Shown here piece after piece: positions 12,401 to 22,135 of a stretch of DNA of 64,000 bases. The notes beneath the pieces were generated by a model. That model was not told where the DNA came from. It did not search any database and saw nothing but the letters and a program-made list of their open reading frames with translations. Origin of the DNA: Antedon mediterranea (Eukaryota > Echinodermata > Crinoidea > Comatulida > Antedonidae); the NCBI RefSeq assembly GCF_964355755.1, contig NC_092678.1:7288922-7352921 (forward strand), read 5' to 3'. Position numbers and translations under genes: made by a program. The stretch's first letter is position 1, and each line of letters opens with the position of its first letter.

Positions 12401-14574
12401 GGTGGGATATCAATTGACCCTTCAAAATGATTTATGGGAGATCAACCTTTTTATCCCTCCTTCCTAAAATTGTCAAGTCAAATCCTTGCATGCCCTGCAC
12501 ATGGAACCATCCTCCTCCTTAGGTACCTTTCACAAGGAGAATTTATTCTCACGAATCAAACATTTTCACAGAAAACAAAAATTACGCTACACTTTCCACT
12601 AAACAAAAGGCAATAGCTGCAATTTTTTTATTTTTTTTGCTGTTCGATTCGCATGAGTGCTCATGAAAACGTTATGATTGGTTGCGCAATTATTAACATT
12701 CCAAAAATAGAAACTATTTGAACTACTAAATTTACTTGAATGCAAAACTAAATGAATTAGAATTCATCGCAGAAAGGGATTTGGAAGATGAAAATAACAA
12801 AACACAAGCGTATAAAGGCACCGCCCTCAATTTGCGCTAACAAATTCGTGGAAAACCAGCTTTAGTAGGTGATTTGAATCATAATTTTTCATCAATATAA
12901 ATATTTTTCCTTACCCCCTTATAGGACAACCTAAAGTTTTTTAATTTGTTTTTCTTTTGGTGTAGCGGAAAAATATCCTATTACACACATCCACCAGAAC
13001 AGCACACCTTACCAACACACATAACAGCAGAAATTGTGACAGAGTTAGGCAAAGCATTTGATATGTCTGCTCTTGAGAAAGAAGAAAAAGAAATTCTGCA
13101 AGGTAAAAGTATAGTGGTACTAGTATAAAATGTTGCCATTGTATGTGGGTTGGAAGGTTAAAGAAACTTGCCACTACTTTGACATCACAAAAAAGATGTT
13201 TTCATGACGACTTTCATTTTCATTCAATAGGGGTGTCACTATATCCAATCAAATTTGAATAATGCCTATGAAAGCCCCAGTGATCTAATGGTAGGATGTC
13301 TGCATATCAGGCAGAAAATGCTGGTTTCAAATATCAGTTAGGCCAACGGATTCCGTCAACTTTGATGAGAAAAAGCCATCCCAACCAAGGTTTAATGGTT
13401 TCTTGTGTAAATATCTTAGGTCTACACACTAAGCCAAGCTCTGCAATTTTGTACGAGTCTACTGGTCCCTCAAAGGGAATTGTTGAAGATGACAATGAGC
13501 TTCAAAGTGTTGAGGAAGAGATGGAGAATAGCGAAGATGGGGAATCTGAAGAGGAAGAAGAAGATGAGGAGTCAATGGAGGAAAGCGATGAAGATGACAA
13601 TAAGAAAGATAAGGTTAGAATACATAGATGTAGAACCAATCTGTGTTCTTTTCCCACCTGAATATGCAAATCAGCCAGTTGAATATGTAAATTCAAAACT
13701 GTATATCACATACCTCATATAACCTCAGATGAAATTGTTTTTTAGTTTGAAAAAATACAGTATTTTACATTTTCTTATAGTTGTCTGGTGTAACGGTTAA
13801 CTTGCCATCTAAGAAGGCCAATCAGAAACAAGCATCATCTATGGCATCAGTTGCTAAGTTACCGGCTTACATGTTTGCGAACCCGAATGAAAATGTTGAT
13901 ATTACAAACGATGATCATACATTAACAGCCAATAAGAACCAGAAGAAATCGTACAAGAAAATGCTAAAGAAACGCCGAAGAGCTGGTATGTCTTGCTTCT
14001 TCATATGCATTGTAGTATCAACTGCTGTGAAGGCCGTCTGATCATTGTAAACCATTATGGAAATTCATGAGCCATGTTTTTTTCCATATACCTTCTTTAT
14101 TTGCCCATCAGAATTGAAACACTGCTCAACGGTACAACAAAAATGTCAAAGATTTTTATCTATTTATTTTTTCACTGTCAATTTCAGTATTTAATTATTA
14201 TTCTATATTTGTTCAATGCAAATTGTACATAAAGGCAGCTTTATGTTTACCATTATAATCTTGTTACCATGACATTAATACCTATTTCATTAGAAAATTA
14301 ATAGTGTACAATTCACTGATGATGATTCTAGATGGGCTTCTTTTCGAGATTACATTTGCAAACCAAAGCGGACACCTTATTTTGAAGTTTTTCTATATAT
14401 ACGTATTATTTTTTTTTCTTTTTCATCAGAAAATAAATACATTGAATATTTTTTATTATTTCAGATGCTGTGGCAACAAGCTTAGCTGACAATTTCACCT
14501 CCGCATTTGAAATGTTAGGAGGAAGTGCTGATCAGGACAACGATGATTATGATTTCAAGACGGATTTCAAATAA
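6443..14574 (+). CDS. GNL3: Nucleostemin / GNL3-type circularly permuted nucleolar GTPase (14 exons)
   Basis: Exons are 6443-6498, 6900-7037, 7194-7310, 7859-8084, 8673-8776, 9211-9355, 10464-10551, 10725-10836, 11015-11080, 11884-12026, 12966-13102, 13420-13613, 13781-13985 and 14465-14574 (TAA at 14572). All junctions are GT-AG and keep the frame, giving about 612 residues. The N-terminus has the basic [16 protein letters not shown] motif typical of GNL3 nucleolar targeting, followed by a Lys/Arg-rich coiled segment. The GTPase motifs come in permuted order: G4 NKID (D near residue 179), then G1 GFPNVGKSS (about 262), G2-like MPGVTK and G3 DSPG (about 305). An acidic tract (exon 12), a basic KKRRR segment and the end [10 protein letters not shown] match the GNL3 tail. 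The family acts in nucleolar GTP-dependent 60S ribosome assembly and cell proliferation. Vertebrates have GNL3 and GNL3L; this looks like the single invertebrate counterpart. ATG at 6463 is the first visible Met, but the true start is probably in a missing upstream exon. Confidence 0.93.
7620..7780. repeat. Degenerate tandem repeat of a GTTAATTAACC..TTAGACCAA unit
   Basis: Words such as TTAGACCAAGTTAATTAACC recur four to five times with a period of about 27-30 bp inside GNL3 intron 3 (7311-7858). No gene is seen in the rest of that intron. Confidence 0.55.
8105..8240. mobile_element. MITE-like fragment (right half) of the TGTAGACAGAGCT family
   Basis: The segment ends GATAGTGTAGACAGAGCTT and contains GGGCATATCACATT. 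Both are shared with fuller copies at 28425, 38610 and 41279-41637. It lies in GNL3 intron 4. Confidence 0.55.
8484..8612. mobile_element. MITE-like fragment (left half) of the same family
   Basis: It starts GAAGCTCTGTTTACAGTA and contains ATGTGATGTGCC and GACATGATGATGTCATATCA. These match the left and central parts of the copies at 28425 and 38610. It ends about 60 bp before the acceptor of GNL3 exon 5. Confidence 0.55.
9427..10400. repeat. 21-bp minisatellite and degenerate derivative in GNL3 intron 6
   Basis: From about 9427 to 9880 the unit CACTCTACACATCTACCATGA repeats around twenty times with small changes. From about 9880 to 10400 it decays into CTTCTTAYCATRACACT-type units. Long ORFs here on both strands are artefacts of the repeat period (21 is divisible by 3). 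It fills nearly the whole intron between the exon ending in VGVV and the exon carrying the P-loop. Confidence 0.9.
11160..11615 (+). mobile_element. 5'-truncated non-LTR retrotransposon (3' end) in GNL3 intron 9
   Basis: The frame at 11194-11508 encodes the cysteine-rich C-terminal segment of a non-LTR reverse transcriptase (CKLC, then [16 protein letters not shown]). A 3' tail reading GGGCCAAAGGCCATATATAAT and a (GAAA)n run at about 11584-11610 follow. The reverse-transcriptase core is missing, so it is a dead insertion. Confidence 0.75.
11665..11752. repeat. (TTATTG)-type simple repeat
   Basis: Repeated TTATTGTTTTA words in GNL3 intron 9, just after the LINE fragment. Confidence 0.6.
12090..12324 (-). 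mobile_element. tRNA(Leu/Ser-like)-derived SINE, copy 1
   Basis: Read on the minus strand it begins GTGGCAGAGCGGTTAAGAC, a good polymerase III A box of the Leu/Ser tRNA type. A B-box-like GGGTTCGGGGGTC follows, and then a body containing GGTCCAGTGTACACATCT and TCGAGACGAGTAGGGGG. Copies with the same body lie at 35753 and 48580. It is in GNL3 intron 10. Confidence 0.75.
13268..13345 (+). mobile_element. tRNA-like sequence, probable SINE head
   Basis: GATCTAATGGTAGG resembles an A box. A perfect 5-bp anticodon-type stem TCTGC/GCAGA encloses a 7-base loop, and GGTTTCAAATATC resembles a decayed B box. It lies in GNL3 intron 11. A functional tRNA is unlikely, because the acceptor stem does not pair. 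Confidence 0.4.
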
Positions 14575-14897
14575 ATATCAGATATGTTTTAAATACCCTA
14601 CATAATTCTGATAATTATTTGTAACAAGATTTGTTTTAAATATAAAATAAGTTTTATTTCATTTTAATTACAAAAACGGCCAACATTGAAAACCTAAATA
14701 GGAAGAAGAACACCACATAAAATAAAAACAAGATTGGAACTTTATATTAAAGAATACAACAATAGAACTAGCAAACTGTTACAATAGTAATATAATAGTA
14801 ACCTACTTGAAATAAAAATTACTTTTTTGTTGAACTGGTTTATAAATAATGACTGTTTATGAGTTCAAAATATTCATTATTATAACACCTACTTTTA

Positions 14898-15077
14898 TCC
14901 AATTTATCCATGCTAAATCATTGATGAATGCTAGGCCGTGAAGTCAGGCCATTAAAATCCAATTTATCCATGCTAAATCATTGATGAATGCTAGGCCGTG
15001 AAGTCAGGCCATTAAAATCCAATTTATCCATGCTAAATCATTGATGAATGCTAGGCCGTGAAGTCAGGCCATTAAAA
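14898..15077. repeat. Three nearly identical 60-bp tandem copies
   Basis: A 60-bp unit (TCCAATTTATCCATGC...AGTCAGGCCATTAAAA) is repeated three times with essentially no change. It lies about 320 bp after the GNL3 stop. The rest of 14575-15420 shows no gene. Confidence 0.95.
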
Positions 15078-15426
15078 TAAGGATTGCTGCAACTTTAGAT
15101 GCGGATTAGAACAAGTTGGTTTCTGAATTTCAATGTCACATGGCAAAGATTCTCAATGATTACAGGAAACTGAATATCACCATTAGATATCACTTAAATA
15201 GGGCTAATTTCAAATGACATGTGATGTGTAATTAACCAATCAAATTGCAAGAATACAATCAAGTGTGTTATAATATACAAATGTGAGTTGAATGGTAAGA
15301 ATATTTCATGAGTTGCAAGATTGACTGTTCTATTTAACAAGCTGGATGTTACTAATTACGACAACATATCAAGTGTGCAGACAAACCATTTTATACTTTG
15401 AAATACTGATGTTCTTAGTTCAATCC

Positions 15427-15458
15427 GGGAAGAGTGAGATTGTAATCTCATTCGTCCC
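15427..15458. other. Hairpin GGGAAGAGTGAGAT...
   Basis: GGGAAGAGTGAGAT pairs with ATCTCATTCGTCCC around a short loop. A related hairpin occurs at 15903-15932. Confidence 0.55.
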
Positions 15459-15902
15459 TGGTTTAATCCAACACAAAGTATATCTCCTCGGAAAGCTCTT
15501 CAGATGAATGAACGCCATGGCAGTTATTACCAAGTATTCACATATTCCATTGGCTTTTATATTGTTTTTGTAAAAGCAGAAAAAAAATATGAAAGTCAAA
15601 GTAAAAATAAGCCAAGCAGTAGGAAACGAACAAAGAAAAACACCAACAAAACATTGTTGTCAACAATTACCAGAAATAAACACAATTGTAGCATTGAGGA
15701 AATTATATTTCCTCAATCAACTAAACATAATTGCAATAGAAAATTCATTCATTTTGAAAACAATTGTAAGTTGCTAGATTAAACTACTTGGACTTAATTA
15801 TAGTTTTTCATTTTCAAAATAGAAATACTCTATTCACAGCTTAATTATACACCACAATTAAATTAACATTGGATATACAGTAAATTATGCATTTAGTGTT
15901 AG

Positions 15903-15932
15903 CAGGGAAGAGTGTAATTTAACTCTTCCCTG
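15903..15932. other. Hairpin CAGGGAAGAGT / ACTCTTCCCTG
   Basis: A perfect 11-bp stem with the 8-base loop GTAATTTA. It ends three bases before the conserved leader box of the signal-peptide exon at 16027, so it may sit at a promoter or in a 5' leader. Confidence 0.6.
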
Positions 15933-15934
15933 GT

Positions 15935-15953
15935 GTTAGTTACCATGGAGATA
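15935..15953 (+). promoter_or_regulatory. Conserved leader box TTACCATGGAGAT, copy 1
   Basis: GTTAGTTACCATGGAGATA lies about 75 bp before the ATG of the signal-peptide exon at 16027. The same box precedes the signal-peptide exons at 25341, 38995 and 40302. It may be 5'-UTR or core promoter; its ATG starts no long frame. Confidence 0.5.
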
Positions 15954-16026
15954 TTTCTGGATCAACATTGTAGCTTTAAAACAAGAATTATACAATTATT
16001 GTATGACTTTTCTTCAAGCTACAAAA

Positions 16027-16087
16027 ATGGAATTTCAGTATGCGAAATTTTTGGTTTTTATTTTGTACTGGACCGTTTGTAAATCAA
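16027..16087 (+). CDS. Orphan signal-peptide exon (module copy 1)
   Basis: The ATG opens MEFQYAKFLVFILYWTVCKS, a short hydrophobic secretion signal. The exon ends at a GTAAGT donor after 61 bp, in phase 1. It is clearly paralogous to the exons at 25341 and 40302 (M-[EK]-F-x-Y..YW.VCK). The context AAGCTACAAAAATGGAATTTCAGTAT is shared with the copy at 38995. No CUB-like exon is seen downstream before 25507, so this exon either splices over long distances or is a leftover. Confidence 0.6.
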
Positions 16088-17497
16088 GTAAGTCTAAAGA
16101 TTTTTTTTTAATTCAATCATCTTATCTTTATCTTGTTTTATATTGAATAGAATTGAAAAGAATACATGGATCTATTTGCAAGTGTTTTCAAGTAAGGATA
16201 ACAATAATACAGTTCAACCTCTATGAGCGGCCACCTCTCTTAACGGCCGCATTTTCCAAAAAGCCCGTTGTTCTTCCTATCTTGGTGCATTTGGTAGGCT
16301 ACCTCCCGTAAGCGGCCACCCGAAAAATTCGTATTGACTTTTGACAACAAAAATACAATTTTGATACTGTGTTTTATTTCATTTCATATTCATTTTAATT
16401 TTATTTCGGAAACGGACGTCCATAGTTACAAAATCAAATGCATACATAGTTTAAATAAAAAAGGCAGACTAAAAAAACACTGGTTTCGGATCATCTCAGG
16501 ATCTCAATCATTTTGTTATAGAGCCTGGATGATTCAAATGATGATACCATAAAACATTCTATCATTCATTTTTGCTAGCTGATAATCTCTGTAATAATGA
16601 AAATACAGATTTTCTTAGATATTTCGAAGCGGTTTTAAAAACATTTCGGTCACTCGCATTCCTGTGTTTTTTAGATGAGATGAGAAAACTACACAGATTT
16701 CGACCGACCATTTTCATATGTTACAAGCTTTTAAAATTCATTTGATAATCATAAATATTACTAAACAGATTATATATATAACAGGCAAAAAAAAAAGTTA
16801 GTCCTCTATGCACGCCACGGTACAACAATCCAATCGGTGTGAATTTTGCAGTCAACACCAATCTAGCAATGGAGATGGTTATGGGCTATATTAAAAGTTT
16901 GTAAACCAAATATTTACTGAATTATGACTTACTAGATAGTACGCTCGCTTCGCTCGAGGTGAATACACAGTAATTTCAGCGTAAAAAAACTGGCGATTTC
17001 AAATGTAGGCCTACGTACCGCAGGACTATAGTATAATACATTGTCGTTTACAGAAACGAATAAATAGACACGATTATTTATGTAGTCAACTAAAATTAGC
17101 ACCCTGGGAATTACTTTAGAAGAGTACAAATTTTTGATTTGGACTCATTTAAACAAACCCAATTTGTGTTTTGTATGTAACATTAGGGTCGAGGGATGAG
17201 GAAGAGGATGGGTACAAAGAGGAACAATTTTTAAATATATTCTTTATTCACTCAGTAACGAAATATTTGTCATTTTTTATAGGCCTAGCCAATTGAAATA
17301 GTAAAGTATGGTACATGTAACGATACACCACTACGACGTTTATATTTTTTGTAATTATTAATTAATACAAACGTTGAGAAGCAACTGTCAATAATAAAGG
17401 TTTCACAGTAATACATTTATTTGTATATGTGTTTATATCTAACAGTACCCAATTTTGCGATTCAAATGGCGACCAAACATGGTTAATACGTATTTAC

Positions 17498-20046
17498 AAA
17501 TTAACCTCATCTATGTTCATTAATGAATTTTCTTTACTAGAATCATTAAGTGTGAACTCCTCCAAGTTAGTCATTTTAGGCGATTTTAACTTTCATGTTG
17601 ATAATTCTAACAGGGATGCTGAATTGTTTCTCAACACTCTTGAGACATTCGATTTATATCAACACATCCATGACCCAACTCACATCGCCAACCATACATT
17701 ATATTTACTTATCTCCCGCAAAGAATCTGACCTGCTTAGCAAAATATCCATCCAACATGGTATGCCTTCGGACCATCATGCCATTAAGTGTCAGGTTGAC
17801 ATCAATCGTCCTGGGCCCAGCATAACACAATTAGTTTCACGAAATGTCAAATTCCAGTCAGATGTTCATGATTCTCTCTCACAATGTTCCCTGGCCTCTG
17901 ACATTGATTCTATGGTGAAAGGGTATAATGTTACAGAAAATATTAGATTCTCATTCTCCACCTTTGCATCGCACTATTGTGCTTCGCCCTCATGCACCCT
18001 GGTATACAGGTGAACATCATTCAATGAAGCAGGAGCGTCGACGTCTGGAGCGCAAGTGGCTGAAATCTGGCCTCATGGTAGACAAACAACTGTACCATAA
18101 TCAGTGCATATCAGTGCACTAACTACAATGAACATCTTTTCAGGGCCAAGACGGAGTATCACAAAGATGAGGTATTAGGATGTGATCAACGCAAGTTATT
18201 CCGTGCTGTTGACAAGTTAACATCTACTGCCATCTATTGTCTTCTTCCAGCTCATGATGATGCTAAAACTCTTGCAAATCTATTCTCTGACTTTTTTAAG
18301 AATAAGATTGAGAGATGTTGCAGCACTTTTTCATCAACCTCCCCCTCATTCTGTTGAATCTCAATCATGTAAAAGTAATTTCAATACCTTTGACCCTGTC
18401 TCTGCTGATGATTTACTTAATGTCATTAGGTCAGCCTCCATTACCTCTTGCTCCCTGGATCCGCTTCCTCTTAAATTATTTAAGACTTGTCTTCCTACCT
18501 TTCTTCCCTTCTTTACCAAAGTTGTCAACACCTCACTGAGCTCAGGTATCTTTCCATCTTCACTCAAACATGCATGCATAACACCATTAAGAAGCCATCT
18601 TTGGATGTTGAGGAATTTACAAGTTACAGACCCATTTCCAATCTTCCATTTCTTGGAAAAATTATTGAGAGGGTTGTGTATAGTCAGCTGCAATCATATC
18701 TGAATAGAAATGGGTTATTTGCCACTAGACAATCCGCTTTTCGTCCAAACCATAGTGTAGAATCTGCACTTCTTCTTGTGCATAATGATATTAGCATTGC
18801 ACTTGACAACCATAATGAGGTTCTTATGGTCCTGTTGGACTTCAGTGCTGCTTTTGATCATAATTTGTTTGCATCATATCCGAATGATAGGTCCCAGTCC
18901 ATTGTCATCAAGGATGTTTTGTCGAACAACCCGACTCTGCTTACAGTTGGTGTTCCACAAGGGTCTGTGGTTGGTCCTCTTCTGTTTATTTTATTTACCG
19001 CCCCACTACTTGACCTCATTAAATCTCACAATGTGAAGTGTATGGCGTATGCTGATGACACTCAGCTTTATGTCACTTTCAACCCTAATCAGCGTGATTC
19101 TGCTGTCAGTAAACTTGAATCCTGTATTGCCGAAGTCAGAGCATGGTGTCAATCTAACAACCTGGTTATGAATGATGCTAAAACAGAACTTATTCATTTT
19201 TCTTCTCGTTTTAAGCTTGCGTGTTGGACTGCCTCTGTTAAGATTGGTAATTCTTTCATTCAACCTTTGTCATCCTGTAGAAACCTTGGAGTTGTCATGG
19301 ATTCAACGCTTAGCATGTCCAATCAGGTACATAACATCTGCAAAGCTGGGCTTCACGCTATTCGTAAAATTGGAAGCATTCGTAAGTACCTGGATTCAAG
19401 ATAAACTGAGATTCTTGTTCACGCCTTTGTTACATCAAGTCTAGACTGTTGTAACTCATTACTTTATAGCTTACCAGCAAAGGATATCTCTAACATTCAG
19501 CGAGTCCAGAACAAAGCTGCCCGATTGGTCATTCAAAGCCCCATAAGGCAACATATCACACCTGTGCTGAGACAGCTTCATTGGCTTCCGGTAACACAAA
19601 GAATTACCTTCAAGATCCTGCTATTTGTTTTCAAAGCTCTGCATAATTCTTCATCTAAGTTCATTTCTGAACTTATTCAACCTTATGTTCCTAAGCGGTC
19701 TCTGAGATCTAGATCTGAGTCTCTTCTTGTCCATATATTTCATCCTTCCACTAAGTTTTATGGAAATCGTTCATTTTCTGCGGCATCCGTTTCTCTTTGG
19801 AATGCGTTGCCTATTGAAATCCGTCAGGCTACTTCCACCAGTGTCTTCAAAGCTCTCCTCAAAACCCACCTTTTTAATATGTAATTTTTCAAAATTTTCT
19901 GTCTTTGTAAAGCGCATTGAGGCTTTCAGCATAATGCGCTATATCAAGTACCAGTTATTATTATTATTATTATTAGTGTTATTATTGTTGTTATTGTTAT
20001 TGTTATTGTTATTGTTATTGTTATTATTATTATTATTATTATTATT
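17498..20046 (+). mobile_element. Defective CR1/L2-type non-LTR retrotransposon
   Basis: Apurinic endonuclease remains come first (LVILGDFNFH, then MPSDHHAI). They are followed in another frame by a reverse transcriptase (SYRPISNLPFLGKIIERV, LLDFSAAFDH, GVPQGSVVGPLLF, catalytic YADDTQLY) and the usual C-terminal segment (LHWLPVTQRI, then SLWNALPIEIR, ending KTHLFNM). The 3' end reads AAGCGCATTGAGGC...ATGCGCTATATCAAGTA and then (ATT)n, as in CR1/L2 elements. It is 5'-truncated and frameshifted near 18010-18250. About 25 residues are missing just after the SAAFD motif, and there is a stop at 19402. The first codons of the frame opening at 17429 are host DNA, not LINE. Confidence 0.9.
19964..20046. 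repeat. (ATT)n/(GTTATT)n microsatellite at the LINE 3' end
   Basis: The trinucleotide tail is typical of this LINE clade and marks the insertion boundary, before the duplicated block resumes at GGCCAATAAATTTACC. Confidence 0.85.
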
Positions 20047-20552
20047 TAAGGGCCAATAAATTTACCTTTAAACCAAATAACTATACTGGGAGAGACTGAG
20101 AGATTGGAATTTTCCATTCAATGCAAATCAACACGTATATTAAATCTATCAAATAGTATTTTAAGAAAATCGGCCTGTCTTCAACATTATGATGCTGTAC
20201 TCGAGTTGTTAAACCGGTTTTCAGCTAAAATCAATCGTAGAAGGAGATAGGTAAATGCGAAACATTCTCGTATTATTGTGTGCGGGTATTTTTCAAGATG
20301 GACATCCATTAGACAGTACCACGATCGGAAAACACCCCTATTTGGGGCAAATCGTTGAACCTAAATTCGTTTTAATTGTCAATAACTAATTATCTAACTC
20401 AATTAGTAAACAGGGTTACATCAGGTGGTTAAAATCAGTACCGAAAGTACTAACCAACCTTATATATCATCGATTAAACATTCTAGAAGTAACGCGCGAT
20501 TTACCGAATTTTGCCCTTACGTAAATTTATATATAGATTAAATATTCAAGAC

Positions 20553-20598
20553 TATAAAAGCAGGAACATCGCAAACGACAGCATTGTCGTTTAAAGAG
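20553..20598 (+). promoter_or_regulatory. Candidate TATA promoter with a short 5'-UTR exon
   Basis: TATAAAAG at 20553-20560 is followed about 13-30 bp later by a perfect hairpin AAACGACA-GCAT-TGTCGTTT (20573-20592). A splice-donor-like AAAGAG/GTGAGT has its GT at 20599. It sits where copy 1 of the duplicated block stops matching copy 2. No coding exon is recognisable nearby, so the gene it might serve is unknown. Confidence 0.35.
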
Positions 20599-20849
20599 GT
20601 GAGTCGATAAGTTAGCCACAATATTCAAGTAAAAGAAAAGCCACGTTGTCGTGGATTACTCTAGTTCACTTCCATTTGTAATAAAAAACATTTTTGATTA
20701 TTTATGTAGGCTTTTGAACTGTATTGTCATATCTTTCCAAAATTTGAAATGTAGGCCCTACGTTTACAGTATTCATTTTCTTTACAAAATCGTAGGCGTA
20801 CATCGGCTATCACCTGTATTTTAACATTGGGAATGCGAATTATTCGTCT

Positions 20850-22135
20850 AAGGCTGGTTTCCTGTCGACGTAAGAACATCACTTTTGTTGCGACTACGTC
20901 GATATGTCGTAAGTAATGCGGATTTTACAGGAAACCGATTACGATCGAAAATTTATAAAATCGACGCAACGTAAGAAAAATGGTAACGACAAACGATTTT
21001 ACAGGAAACCGATGACCTAACAATTGTTGCGTTACGACGTTTTCTTCCGATTTTACAGGAAACCGGGATTTTGTATCTTACGCTTGAATGAACGCCCTTG
21101 CGTCACGTTTCTTACGTCTCTTACGAAAGTTGACTTGAAGTCAACTTTCGCAAGAGACGTAAGCGCAATCGTAACAAGTAACCAATGAACGACAAGAGTT
21201 ATGACGTAATGTGTATGTCCTTATAGTGAAATAAAGCCGGACAATAACATTTGTATGTATTTACTACTATAATTTTAGCCCACTTTACGATGTTGTACAT
21301 ACTTTACAAATGCACAGTAGTTTCAATATAGGCCTAATAATTTTCTAATCAGGGAGTTTACAACTCATATCAAAATATAATACTCTTATTTATGGACGTG
21401 CAATAAACAATCAGCATCGGTAGAAACGTCGCGAAAATGAACATTTGAAGATAAGATATAGAAAGCCCCTTTGTAAGCAATATAATATTATTATGTAACT
21501 TTAAAAAAAAATTGTTTGCTTGATTTTGTATAATTTATATTGTTTTGTTAAATTTATTCTTATTATAGGCCTGTAAATAATGGGTATCTTACTGCGGTAG
21601 TACTATCTCATGCTCGATTAGATATGCTTATAGGCCCATAGGCCAATGCCTAGTCTAGGGCCTAGGTAGGTCTAATAATAATAATAGGAATCTCGAAATG
21701 ATTTGCCTTTTTTTAATTTTGAAAACTATTTAAGGATAGGCCTAGAGGGCCAGGATAATTAATTCATATTTTGATTCATACAAATAATACATAGGCCTAC
21801 TAGCCTAGGCTAGGGACCTAGGCTAGTTTGATTGTTTGGTCAAATCAATTCCTATTAGTACAGTATTAATTAAGTATTTTACTAATACTAGGGCCTAGCC
21901 TATCTACTGAAAATAACATGTTGGTTTGCTGCACTGACACTGCTGCTGAGAAGCTACAGGTACAATAAGAACATTCAACATTTCGCGCGAAAAATGATAA
22001 AACCCGCTCTAAAAAGAAACACCAATCAGAGATGTTGTTTCAAATACGTCATAAATCCGACCGACGTAAGAAAAAAATGTCAACTTTCGTAACAACACTA
22101 AAATCGACGTAAGCATACGACGTGTGTTTCACAGC
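20850..22135. repeat. Repeat-rich segment with GATTTTACAGGAAACCG direct repeats and weak inverted ends
   Basis: GATTTTACAGGAAACCG occurs three times (about 20919, 20996, 21050), mixed with CGACGTAAG words. CGACGTAAG words recur near 22060-22120 in mirrored context. A 26-bp-arm hairpin lies at 21111-21163. It is probably a decayed inverted-repeat transposon. 21600-21920 is rich in AGGCCTA. No gene is seen. Confidence 0.4.
21111..21163. other. Near-perfect 26-bp inverted repeat
   Basis: CTTACGTCTCTTACGAAAGT and the following TGACTT pair with the next 26 bases across a 1-base spacer, with one mismatch. Confidence 0.85.

Larger units (their letters stand above)
16957..20545. repeat. Duplicated upstream block, copy 1 (interrupted by a LINE)
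   Basis: 16957-17497 and 20047-20545 match 23871-25085 in order and orientation. There are many small changes, but an 85-bp stretch (20320-20404 against 24863-24947) is identical. The LINE at 17498-20046 splits this copy. Confidence 0.8.

Noticed and set aside
15504-15782. 92-codon ORF (MNERHGSYYQ...)
   Set aside because: Lys/Asn-rich low-complexity reading of AT-rich DNA; no family recognised and no splice support.
17429-18013. Host gene starting MFISNSTQFC
   Set aside because: Codons after about residue 24 are LINE endonuclease, and the start lies in host DNA that has a LINE-free duplicate at about 24420.
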